The position numbers were made by a program, and so were the translations under genes. A model generated the notes under the pieces. That model searched no databases and was not told the origin of the DNA. It saw nothing but the letters and a program-made list of their open reading frames with translations. From Clostridia bacterium (GTDB lineage Bacteria; Bacillota; Clostridia; Christensenellales; Pumilibacteraceae), in assembly GCA_017452405.1 (NCBI GenBank), contig JAFTMM010000112.1:1-12207 (forward strand): a stretch of 12,207 bases of DNA. Direction: 5' to 3'. Below are positions 1-6,479 of this stretch, in pieces (the stretch's first letter is position 1; each line of letters begins with the position of its first letter).

Positions 1-879
1 ATAGTACGCAGATAGGAAAGCCACGATCGTTTTTCCGCTACCTACGTCACCCTGGAACATTAAATTCATTCTGTTTTCCGAATGAAACCCGTGCACGATT
101 GAACTGATTGCTTTTTGCTGATCTAAAGTCAGTTTAAATGGCAACGTATTGATAGCGTCGTTAAGCTTTTCAATATTATTGGCATATCTTACGAGTCTGC
201 TGGTCGAAAAGGTATTTTTAGCAAGCGCGTAAACTGCAAGAGTATACGTCAAATTTTCAAGAGCGACGCTGGTTTTCGCTTCCTCTGCTTCTTCTAAAGT
301 CCTAGGAAAATGCACCGACCTAAATGCTTCCGTAAGAGATTTCACGCCGTGCTTGCGCGCCAAGGGCTCAGAAATATAACCGCTAATTTTTACACGCTCC
401 AATATATTTTTAACAGCGTCGTACATTACGGTTTGAGTCAAACCTTTGGGCAATTTATAAATAGGCATGACGTCAATATCTTTTTGAGAAAGTATCTGTG
501 GCGACGTAATTTCTATACTTTTGCCGAACTTCTTGACTCTTCCGCAGATAAGTTTTTCCCCTACAGAAAATAGCTGACGAAAAACGTAAGTTTGATTAAA
601 CCACGTACACGTAACTTCAATATTAGAGTTTAAAACGGAAAATTTTGCTTTTACGAAGGAAAGTCCCTTGTTGATACGTTTACTTATAGGCTTACCTATA
701 ATATTACCTTTAAAGATTACTTCTTCTCCGTTTTCAAGCGAAGACCAATCTATAACTGCGCGTCTATCATAATATTTTTTCGGAAATAGCAACAGCAAAT
801 CGAGCGGATCGTATATTCCGCACTCGGCAAGTTTAGCAATCCTTTTTTCACCAAAGCCTTTGACGTCTGAAAGTTTCAT
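1..879 (-). CDS. recG: ATP-dependent DNA helicase RecG, N-terminal part (runs off left edge)
   Basis: The frame is open for all 293 codons from ATG at 879 to the left edge. RecG is a monomeric superfamily 2 helicase that regresses stalled replication forks and branch-migrates Holliday junctions. The protein starts MKLSDVKGFGEKRIAKL, a helix-hairpin-helix-like start typical of the RecG wedge region. It continues through an OB-fold-like wedge domain to IYKLPKGLTQ, a family signature near residue 150. A Q-motif follows (LPFKLTLDQQKAI, about residue 250), then Walker A GDVGSGKT near residue 280. The DEAH box and the remaining helicase motifs lie outside the window. The start has an AAGGA only one or two bases upstream, which is unusually close, but no other in-frame start is available before a stop-rich region. 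A hairpin terminator lies just upstream, so recG probably depends on read-through from fakA or on a promoter inside the fakA 3' end. RecG next to fakA is a common Firmicutes arrangement. Confidence 0.95.
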   Translation of the reverse strand, partial: MKLSDVKGFGEKRIAKLAECGIYDPLDLLLLFPKKYYDRRAVIDWSSLENGEEVIFKGNIIGKPISKRINKGLSFVKAKFSVLNSNIEVTCTWFNQTYVFRQLFSVGEKLICGRVKKFGKSIEITSPQILSQKDIDVMPIYKLPKGLTQTVMYDAVKNILERVKISGYISEPLARKHGVKSLTEAFRSVHFPRTLEEAEEAKTSVALENLTYTLAVYALAKNTFSTSRLVRYANNIEKLNDAINTLPFKLTLDQQKAISSIVHGFHSENRMNLMFQGDVGSGKTIVAFLSAYY

Positions 880-890
880 ATCCTTACTAC

Positions 891-918
891 AAAAAAGGAC
901 GGATAATTCCGCCCTTTT
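891..918 (-). terminator. Intrinsic terminator between fakA and recG
   Basis: On the minus strand the arms at 918-908 and 903-893 pair over 11 positions with one G-U wobble, closing a four-base loop (904-907). A run of six T follows directly (896-891). It begins 28 bases after the fakA stop codon and ends 12 bases before the recG ATG. A second small inverted repeat (TCGGAA/TTCCGA, 924-937) lies between the fakA stop and this stem. This looks like a terminator or attenuator reducing transcription into recG. Confidence 0.75.
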
Positions 919-945
919 AGCTGTCGGAAAGTTCCGAAAGCGCGA

Positions 946-2601
946 TTATTCCATCGCAATTATATAATAATACAACGCTTGACCGCCGAAATGCGCGTCT
1001 ACGTCACAACTATCATACTTTTCAGACAGTTTTTCTACCAACTTCTGCGCCTGCTTTTCAGTTGTTTCGTGACCGTAATACAGCGTTATAGTACTAATAT
1101 CCTCATCAATAAGTTTGTCGATAAGTTCTTCGGTTACGGTAGAAGAGTCGTCACCTTTCGCCATAATTAACTTATCACCAATACCGATTATATCGCCTTC
1201 TTTGAGATCAAAACCATCTATGGACGTTTCACGCACTGCAAAAGTAACGCTACCAACTTTTACAGATTGACGCGCATCCTCCATGTTTTCAAGGATATTA
1301 TCAATCGTGTCTTGAGGATCAAACGCAAGCACGGCAGAGAGACCTTGGGGAACGTTTACAGTAGGAACGACGTGAATTGTTCTCTTGCTGAGATCCTTAG
1401 CCTGTTCAGCAGCAAGGATGATGTTTTTATTATTCGGGAAAACGAAAATATCTTTAGCAGGAATTTTATCACAAGCGCGCGCAATATCGTCCGCGCTAGG
1501 ATTCATCGTTTGTCCGCCTTCAATAATCTGATCTACGAGTAAGTCCTTAAAAATCGCAGACATTCCCTCACCCGAACATACGGAAACCATTCCATAAGGC
1601 TTTAATTCTTCCTTTTTGGAGTGAGCTATGAGAGCGCGGTTCTGCTCCAACATATTCTCGATCTTCAAACGATCAAGTTCGCCGAGTTCAAGCGCATAGG
1701 TAAGCGCCTGACCGGGGCTATTGGTGTGAACGTGTACTTTTACCATAGTCAAGTCGCCGATAACGAGTACACAATCACCTATTCCTAAAAGCTTATCACG
1801 GAGTGCATCAATATCCGATTCTTGAGTTCCTTCTTTTAAGTTAATAACGAAGAATTCCGTGCAGTAAGCAAATTCAATAGCATCGAGATCGCTAAGCTCC
1901 GCGTGGAACTGTTCGTTATTAGCAGTAGACCAGTCGGAAGTTTTATTAATGCTATCGTCGAATTCCAGGTTAACTTCTTCCTGTCCCATAAGACTATTGC
2001 AGAAGCCTTGGAAGATGATGAGTAAACCACGACCGCCGGCATCTACTACGCCGGCTTTTTTAAGAGCAGGTAACATTTCGGGTGTCTGTTTCAGAGTTTC
2101 CTCACCCGCTTTTATTACGTTATTAAAAAAATCTACAACGTTATTAGTGTACTTGGCTGACTTAGTAGCCTTTTCACTCATCATTCTAATTACGGTAAGA
2201 ATCGTACCTTCCTGAGGTTTCGTAACCGCCTTATAAGCGATCTCCGTTCCTTTTGCCATGCCTCGCGCGAGGTCCTTTACAGTTATTCCACTTTGGCAAG
2301 AGGAAAGCTCGGTAGCGATTCCTTTTAATATCTGACTTGTTATAACTCCACTGTTGCCACGCGCTCCTCTAAGTGAGCCCTTTGAAATAGCGTTACACAA
2401 AACGTCTATATCGTTGTTGGGGCAAGCCGAAACTTCCTTAGCTGCGGATAATAAGGTCAATGACATGTTCGTTCCCGTGTCACCATCGGGCACCGGGAAA
2501 ACGTTTAGTGAGTCAACGTGCTGTTTATTACTGTCAAGTAGTTTTGCTCCGTTAAGAATCATCTTTCTGAGCATAACACCATTGATTGATTTAATAGCCA
2601 T
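946..2601 (-). CDS. fakA: DAK2-domain fatty acid kinase, ATP-binding subunit (FakA/YloV family)
   Basis: This is a 551-residue protein of the FakA/YloV family, matching the usual length of about 550. FakA phosphorylates fatty acids presented by a separate FakB binding protein (none in this window), producing acyl-phosphate for phospholipid synthesis. The N-terminal DAK2 kinase domain carries NVFPVPDGDTGTNMSLT (Asp39 and Asp41 expected to bind Mg-ATP) and GARGNSGVITSQILKG. The middle domain has YCTEFF (Cys about 247) and VKVHVHTNSPGQ (His about 290 and 292), which match the Cys/His/His metal site known in FakA. The C-terminus AHFGGQALYYYIIAME matches the family's usual ending. I chose ATG at 2601 (MAIKSINGVMLRKM) because the homology begins there. 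An in-frame TTG at 2619 would add six unconserved residues and would overlap the GGAG at 2617-2614, which serves the ATG with a rather long 12-base spacing. It has its own promoter. The Asp23/YloU gene that normally precedes it is absent. Confidence 0.93.
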   Translation of the reverse strand: MAIKSINGVMLRKMILNGAKLLDSNKQHVDSLNVFPVPDGDTGTNMSLTLLSAAKEVSACPNNDIDVLCNAISKGSLRGARGNSGVITSQILKGIATELSSCQSGITVKDLARGMAKGTEIAYKAVTKPQEGTILTVIRMMSEKATKSAKYTNNVVDFFNNVIKAGEETLKQTPEMLPALKKAGVVDAGGRGLLIIFQGFCNSLMGQEEVNLEFDDSINKTSDWSTANNEQFHAELSDLDAIEFAYCTEFFVINLKEGTQESDIDALRDKLLGIGDCVLVIGDLTMVKVHVHTNSPGQALTYALELGELDRLKIENMLEQNRALIAHSKKEELKPYGMVSVCSGEGMSAIFKDLLVDQIIEGGQTMNPSADDIARACDKIPAKDIFVFPNNKNIILAAEQAKDLSKRTIHVVPTVNVPQGLSAVLAFDPQDTIDNILENMEDARQSVKVGSVTFAVRETSIDGFDLKEGDIIGIGDKLIMAKGDDSSTVTEELIDKLIDEDISTITLYYGHETTEKQAQKLVEKLSEKYDSCDVDAHFGGQALYYYIIAME

Positions 2602-2622
2602 AAAAAAATATATCTCCAAATA

Positions 2623-2706
2623 TCGCCGTAGGCGAATCCGAAAAGTAAAGCTACCTATCGGATGAAATATTCAACGTGAATTAGTTTGGAATTATAAAAC
2701 TCCAAA
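2623..2706 (-). promoter_or_regulatory. fakA 5' leader with three small stem-loops
   Basis: Between the predicted fakA start site (about 2712) and its ribosome binding site, the leader can form three short stems: 6 bp (2706-2701 with 2690-2685), 6 bp (2663-2658 with 2641-2636) and 5 bp with a three-base loop (2635-2631 with 2627-2623). The last ends six bases before the GGAG. No known riboswitch class is recognisable. Stems of this size can arise by chance. Confidence 0.25.
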
Positions 2707-2718
2707 ATCTGCTTCTAT

Positions 2719-2747
2719 ATTTTACCTTAAATAAGGCAAAATTGCAA
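2719..2747 (-). promoter_or_regulatory. Sigma-A-type promoter of fakA
   Basis: On the minus strand TTGCAA (2747-2742) is followed by a 17-base spacer and TAAAAT (2724-2719). Transcription would begin near 2712, giving a leader of about 110 bases before the ATG at 2601. The -35 box lies within a perfect inverted repeat. Confidence 0.65.
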
Positions 2748-2759
2748 GAGATTTGCCTT
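2733..2759. promoter_or_regulatory. Candidate operator: 8-bp inverted repeat around the fakA -35 box
   Basis: AAGGCAAA (2733-2740) and TTTGCCTT (2752-2759) form a perfect inverted repeat separated by 11 bases that contain the -35 hexamer TTGCAA (2742-2747). No T-run follows on either strand, so it does not look like a terminator. The placement suits a dimeric repressor blocking RNA polymerase. It does not match the FapR operator pattern as I remember it, so the regulator is unknown. Confidence 0.4.
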
Positions 2760-2836
2760 GCAATGAGGAAAAATTTCCAATCATTAAATTAAAATTCGAT
2801 TAAAAATAAAAAAATTAAAAAAGTTCGGTAAATTAC

Positions 2837-2865
2837 TTGCAATTATTTTCATCTGGTGATATATT
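2837..2865 (+). promoter_or_regulatory. Extended -10 promoter of rpmB
   Basis: TTGCAA (2837-2842), a 17-base spacer and TATATT (2860-2865) with an extended -10 TG at 2857-2858. Transcription would start near 2872, about 33 bases before the rpmB ATG. The 2602-2904 gap between fakA and rpmB is thus accounted for by two divergent promoters, the fakA leader and AT-rich spacer. Confidence 0.75.
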
Positions 2866-2904
2866 ATTACGGTAAATAAATGCTAACGATTGGAGGCAAC
2901 GAGA

Positions 2905-3090
2905 ATGAGCAAAGTATGTGCTATTTGCGGTAAAGGCAGATCCGCAGGCAAGAACGTCAGTCACTCGAACAGACACACCGTCAGATCTTTCAGCGCTAAC
3001 GTGCATAAGATGAAACTTGATATTGACGGACAGGTTAAGAGTGTATACGTTTGCACGCGCTGCAAAAGAACTATGAACAAAGAAGACTGA
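2905..3090 (+). CDS. rpmB: 50S ribosomal protein L28 (zinc-ribbon, four-cysteine form)
   Basis: This is a 61-residue protein of the bacterial large ribosomal subunit, matching the L28 family in length and sequence. It has SNRHTVRSFSANVHKMKL in the core and two cysteine pairs, VCAICGKG at the N-terminus and VYVCTRCKRTM near the C-terminus. Together these form the zinc-binding (C+) version of the protein. The start is ATG at 2905, eight bases after a GGAGG at 2892-2896. An in-frame TTG at 2890 would add five unconserved residues and lies on the ribosome binding site. The gene stands alone on the plus strand, convergent with the rpe-spoVM operon and divergent from fakA. As I recall, rpmB is also in opposite orientation to its neighbours in Bacillus subtilis. 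It has its own promoter and terminator, and ends in TGA. Confidence 0.97.
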   Translation: MSKVCAICGKGRSAGKNVSHSNRHTVRSFSANVHKMKLDIDGQVKSVYVCTRCKRTMNKED

Positions 3091-3122
3091 TTTTTTCGGG
3101 ATGTTATTCGAAGGATTTGGTT

Positions 3123-3151
3123 GACCGACGATTATGCGTCGGTCTTTTCTT
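3123..3151 (+). terminator. Intrinsic terminator of rpmB
   Basis: A perfect 8-bp stem GACCGACG / CGTCGGTC (3123-3130 and 3137-3144) closes a six-base loop and is followed by TTTTCTT. It begins 33 bases after the rpmB stop codon. Confidence 0.88.
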
Positions 3152-3275
3152 CGTTCTATTTGTAGTAATTTTCCTACGATAACGTTCGTTTTATACGCGT
3201 AGGATTTTGCATTTCTTTTAATTGAGCGGTTAAGTATATTATACTGCATTATTTGAAAAAATTGACAATATCATG

Positions 3276-3316
3276 AAAAAATGACTGTTTCTACTTTTTT
3301 TGAAACAGTCATTTTT
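3276..3316. terminator. Bidirectional terminator between rpmB and the spoVM end of the operon
   Basis: A perfect 15-bp stem (3277-3291 with 3302-3316; core ATGACTGTTTC / GAAACAGTCAT) closes a ten-base loop. The arms are flanked by A-runs on one side and T-runs on the other, so it can act on both strands. It lies 26 bases past the spoVM stop and should end the long minus-strand operon, while catching read-through from rpmB. Between the rpmB terminator and this stem (3152-3275) I see only AT-rich sequence with one weak 6-bp inverted repeat (CCTACG/CGTAGG), and no convincing gene. Confidence 0.85.
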
Positions 3317-3341
3317 AATTAAGTTATGATTTAATATAGCT

Positions 3342-3434
3342 CTACTCTTCCCTTTTGTTTTTCTTTTTTCTTGTGAAAAATCTAAGTATCGCGCCTATGA
3401 AACCGGGTGCTTTAATGCAAATTATTTTCGACAT
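3342..3434 (-). CDS. spoVM: Stage V sporulation protein M, 30-residue spore coat anchor peptide
   Basis: This 30-codon frame starts at ATG 3434, five bases after an AGGAGG, and ends in TAG at 3342. SpoVM is an amphipathic helical peptide (26 residues in Bacillus subtilis). It recognises the positively curved outer forespore membrane, anchors the coat ATPase SpoIVA, and is a substrate or inhibitor of FtsH. The core IKAPGFIGAILRFF lines up with the B. subtilis IKLPKFLGGIVR region, keeping the central proline (Pro10 here) needed for its membrane pose. A strongly basic tail follows (TRKKKNKREE), a little longer than usual. Position supports the call: in Firmicutes spoVM lies between rpe and rpmB, as it does here. 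It follows the rpe stop by 42 bases and could be co-transcribed. I could not identify a convincing sigma-E promoter. At this size, standard gene callers will usually miss it. Confidence 0.85.
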   Translation of the reverse strand: MSKIICIKAPGFIGAILRFFTRKKKNKREE

Positions 3435-3476
3435 AATTCCCTCCTGTATCTTTATATTCGCCGAAGAACAATTATG

Positions 3477-4133
3477 TTACTGATCGGAGTTTCGGAAATC
3501 GGAAATTACGGTTTCAGGAGTAGGGCTATTAAATGCGCAACTACCGGACACCATCACCTTAACTCCTGCCGAGGCTATGGATTTTACGTTACTCTCATTT
3601 GCTCCACCGTCCATTTCAATTTCTACTTTGAGTTTTCTTCTCAATATCTCATCGTGAAGAACTCTAATTTTTTCCGTTGTAGTCGGAATATATTTTTGAC
3701 CGCTGAAGCCGGGGTGAACCCCCATTACTACTATAAAATCGCAAAAATCAAGCAAGTGAAAAATTTCTTCGGCAGGAGTATCGGGACAAATGGCAAGACC
3801 TGCCTTAACGCCCGAATTCTTTAAAGAAACGAGATTGTCTTTTGCTTGTTTGGTAGCTTCATAATGAAAGCTAAGCCTATCCGCTCCGCTTTGTACGTAT
3901 TTGTCAAGATACTTTTCCGGATTAACTATCATCAAATGAACGTCAAGCGGAATATTTACGTGTTTTCTTATGTCGGCAACCATTTTGTGACCGAAAGTAA
4001 GGTTAGGTACGAAAACGCCGTCCATAACGTCACAATGTATCATATCTGCGCCGGCTTTTTCCATTCTTTCGGCCTCTTTACCTAATTTTGCAAAATCACC
4101 GCTAAGAATAGACGGGGCAACTTTTACTGCCAT
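3477..4133 (-). CDS. rpe: Ribulose-phosphate 3-epimerase
   Basis: This is a 218-residue TIM-barrel enzyme of normal family length. It interconverts D-ribulose 5-phosphate and D-xylulose 5-phosphate in the pentose phosphate pathway in the cytoplasm. Visible motifs are VAPSILSGDF (Ser8), MIHCDVMDGVFVPNLTFG (His33 and the catalytic Asp35) and LDVHLMI (His66). Further along are VVMGVHPGFSGQ (the phosphate-side loop), EIEMDGG (second catalytic Asp, Asp175) and a VSGSCAF phosphate-binding turn. The four metal ligands, two His and two Asp, are all present. The loop reads MGVHPGFSGQ rather than the commoner MTVNPGFGGQ. The start is ATG at 4133, preceded by a strong AGGAGG at five-base spacing. It follows rlmN by only 12 bases, where stp-prkC-rsgA would stand in many relatives, and precedes spoVM. 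Confidence 0.97.
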   Translation of the reverse strand: MAVKVAPSILSGDFAKLGKEAERMEKAGADMIHCDVMDGVFVPNLTFGHKMVADIRKHVNIPLDVHLMIVNPEKYLDKYVQSGADRLSFHYEATKQAKDNLVSLKNSGVKAGLAICPDTPAEEIFHLLDFCDFIVVMGVHPGFSGQKYIPTTTEKIRVLHDEILRRKLKVEIEMDGGANESNVKSIASAGVKVMVSGSCAFNSPTPETVISDFRNSDQ

Positions 4134-4145
4134 TTTATCCTCCTG

Positions 4146-5180
4146 TTAATTCTCGTCTTGAACGTACTTGCGCTTAAGCTGTCCGCAAGCGCCCTCAATG
4201 TCTTCGCCTAATGACCGTCTTATTGTAGCCGAAATGCCTCTATCTGTCAACAGTTTTAAGAAAAATTCCGCTTCTTTTCTGTTAACGCCAACTAACGTCG
4301 AGCCTGTTTCGTTTAAAGGGATCAAATTTACGTGACACGGATAACCCGCCGTAAGTTTTCGAAGTTCTTCCGCATCCGCTTCACTTATATTAAAATTTCG
4401 CATCATCGCATATTCGAATATAACTCTTCTTCCGCTTTTGCTAAAATAATATTTCGTCGCATCAATAATATCTTTTATCTTAAACTTTCTCGCAGTCGGC
4501 ATAACTTTAATGCGTTTTTCGTCGGTAGGCGCATGAAGCGAAATACATAAAGTTACGTTAAAGTCTTCATCCGCTAATTTTCGAATATTATCTACGAGTC
4601 CGCAGGTAGAAAGCGAAATGCTTCTTTGTCCAATCCCCTGACTTTCCGTAAGTAGGCGCAGAAATTTAGTTACTTCATCATAGTTATCAAGCGGTTCGCC
4701 ACTACCCATTAATACGACGTTGCTTATTCTTGCTTCAGAGTCTGTTTTTCGCAAATAAGCGTTAGCGCAAATGACTTCAGCCAACATTTCGCCTGCTGAG
4801 AGATTGCGAAGTAATCCGTCTTTACCCGAAGCGCAGAAAATACAGTTCATGCGACAGCCGACCTGAGTGGACACGCAAAGAGTATTACCGTACTTATATT
4901 TCATAAGCACGCCTTCAATTAAATTTCCGTCACACAATCTGAAAAGAAATTTTACCGTTCCGTCTTTGGATTTTGCCTCTTTAATAATCGTTGCGCCTAT
5001 GGCAGAATATTTTTCAGATAACTCGACTCGGAAACTTTTTGGCAAATCGGTCATACCGTCAAAATCCACGCCTAGACTCAGCCATTTGAACAATTGCTTT
5101 GCGCGGAATTTAGGCGCGCCGTTCTGCTTCAAAATTTCTTCAAGTTCTGCTAAATTGTAGTCGGTTAATAATTTCTTCAT
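4146..5180 (-). CDS. rlmN: Dual-specificity 23S rRNA / tRNA adenine-C2 methyltransferase RlmN (radical SAM)
   Basis: This is a 344-residue radical SAM enzyme. RlmN methylates C2 of A2503 in 23S rRNA and of A37 in some tRNAs through a methyl-cysteine intermediate, affecting translational accuracy. The iron-sulfur cluster motif is GCRMNCIFCASG (Cys109, Cys113, Cys116). The resolving cysteine is in GACGQLKRKY (Cys332). The SAM-side GSGEPLDNYD motif and the N-terminal helical region are present, and the length is normal. In Firmicutes, Cfr shares the cluster motif but is a different subfamily. The position between rsmB and rpe is the conserved chromosomal rlmN location, so RlmN is preferred. The start is ATG at 5180, where homology begins. 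There is no recognisable Shine-Dalgarno sequence in the A/T-rich 24 bases after rsmB, unlike most other genes here. Confidence 0.95.
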   Translation of the reverse strand: MKKLLTDYNLAELEEILKQNGAPKFRAKQLFKWLSLGVDFDGMTDLPKSFRVELSEKYSAIGATIIKEAKSKDGTVKFLFRLCDGNLIEGVLMKYKYGNTLCVSTQVGCRMNCIFCASGKDGLLRNLSAGEMLAEVICANAYLRKTDSEARISNVVLMGSGEPLDNYDEVTKFLRLLTESQGIGQRSISLSTCGLVDNIRKLADEDFNVTLCISLHAPTDEKRIKVMPTARKFKIKDIIDATKYYFSKSGRRVIFEYAMMRNFNISEADAEELRKLTAGYPCHVNLIPLNETGSTLVGVNRKEAEFFLKLLTDRGISATIRRSLGEDIEGACGQLKRKYVQDEN

Positions 5181-5204
5181 TATGTTTTTATAATATAGTT
5201 AAAA

Positions 5205-6479
5205 CTATTTTCTTATAAATCTCGTCACAAAAAAACCGTCCGAACCATCTTTGTCTGGGAAAAGCCTGGTCATGCCACTTTCGTTGCAATTCTCGGAAAG
5301 AGTTTGTAGAATTTCAAAATCACTTCTTTCGCCGAGAAATTTATTTACAACTCTTTCGTTTTCATCGTTAAATAACGAGCAAGTAGAATAGACCAAAATT
5401 CCGTCTTTCTTTACGTAATTTGCGGAGGTAAGTAAAATATTAAATTGAATTTCGTTTAAAGTTTCGACGTCGCTTGCCGTTTTAAAAAGCATTATATCGG
5501 GAGAGGTAAGAACCAACCCACTTCCCGTGCAGGGAACGTCGCAAACTACTAAATCAAATTTTTCTATCCACTCTTCGTGCATGCAAGTTGCATCGTTTAC
5601 TACGGGTTTTACGTCGCTCTTCATTCTCGAAGCATACGACCTTATAAGCTGGGTTCTATGAGGATGCACGTCACAGGCTATAATTTCCGAATCGGGTAGA
5701 AGTTCTTCTAAGTATATTGCTTTTCCACCGGGAGCTGAACATAAGTCAAGTACGGATAATTTCCCTTTTAAACCTACTACGTATAAGTTAACAGCAATAC
5801 AAGAAGCCAAAGATTGCGCCGTATATTCCCCATTATTCAATCCACTAAGTATACTATGCGAGACATAGTAACCGTATTTTGTAGGCAAATATTCGCTATT
5901 TTTGTAATTATTTCTGATTTTTGCGTCAAAATCTTCTTTCGAAATCATGCGCGTGTTCGGACGGATATGCGTCATTTTGGGGACGTCAGCAGAAAGTATT
6001 TCTATCGTTCTTTCCACGCCGAAGTCTGAAATAAACTTTTCTATTACCCACTCTGGCAAACTAAAACGCAATGATAAGGATTTTTTATCGTTATTTTTAT
6101 CGTCAATCATTACACTTTTTGCATTTCTAAGCGTTGCGTTTATAAACCCATGCGCGCCAAAAAATCTATCTTTTGCAAAATCTACGTATTTTTTCACTAC
6201 CGCGTATTCAGGCTCGTTTCCATAAAGCAGATCGTACAAAGCAAGCTTCAAAAGCACGGCTATATTATTCTTAACACCTTTTTTGGCCAACTGCGAAATT
6301 ATATAATCCAGCCTGACACTTTTTTCAAGAACGCCGTATACGAGCGAGGTTATCTTCGCTCTCGCATGTGTCGGAGCATTATCCAAAGCTCTGTCAAGCA
6401 CTATCGACGAGTATGCTTTATTCAAGAAAATTTCTTTAAGGACGTTATACGCCGATCTTTCTGCAACAAAATCTTTCAC
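5205..6479 (-). CDS. rsmB: 16S rRNA (cytosine-967-C5)-methyltransferase RsmB
   Basis: This is a 424-residue protein with an N-terminal NusB-like RNA-binding domain (about residues 1-135) and a C-terminal Rossmann methyltransferase domain. RsmB makes m5C967 in 16S rRNA. The SAM site is VLDLCSAPGGKAIYL (about 243-257). The nucleophile and release cysteines are in DLVVCDVPCTGSGL (about Cys317) and LVYSTCSLFNDENE (about Cys367), the TC/PC pair of the family. I place the start at GTG 6479. It overlaps the fmt stop as GTGA, a typical translational coupling, and has GGAG ten bases upstream. The in-frame ATG at 6488 lies almost on top of that GGAG, and the TTG at 6497 has no ribosome binding site, so the longer versions (427 and 430 residues) are less likely. 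It ends in TAG, 24 bases before rlmN. Confidence 0.94.
   Translation of the reverse strand: MKDFVAERSAYNVLKEIFLNKAYSSIVLDRALDNAPTHARAKITSLVYGVLEKSVRLDYIISQLAKKGVKNNIAVLLKLALYDLLYGNEPEYAVVKKYVDFAKDRFFGAHGFINATLRNAKSVMIDDKNNDKKSLSLRFSLPEWVIEKFISDFGVERTIEILSADVPKMTHIRPNTRMISKEDFDAKIRNNYKNSEYLPTKYGYYVSHSILSGLNNGEYTAQSLASCIAVNLYVVGLKGKLSVLDLCSAPGGKAIYLEELLPDSEIIACDVHPHRTQLIRSYASRMKSDVKPVVNDATCMHEEWIEKFDLVVCDVPCTGSGLVLTSPDIMLFKTASDVETLNEIQFNILLTSANYVKKDGILVYSTCSLFNDENERVVNKFLGERSDFEILQTLSENCNESGMTRLFPDKDGSDGFFVTRFIRK

Noticed and set aside
310..573. An 87-codon plus-strand frame opposite recG
   Set aside because: The minus strand carries continuous RecG homology here. The plus frame has no recognisable motif or ribosome binding site.
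2833..3249. A 138-codon open frame on the minus strand across rpmB
   Set aside because: It is antisense to the clearly genuine rpmB and its promoter and terminator, has no family resemblance and no ribosome binding site. It is a shadow frame.
3435..3476. A sigma-E promoter for spoVM
   Set aside because: An ATACA-like stretch overlaps the ribosome binding site and no matching -35 lies at the right distance. Not supported.
5195..5208. Small inverted repeat ATAGTT/AACTAT as a terminator between rsmB and rlmN
   Set aside because: It is only six A/T-rich base pairs with a two-base loop and no T-run. Too weak to call.
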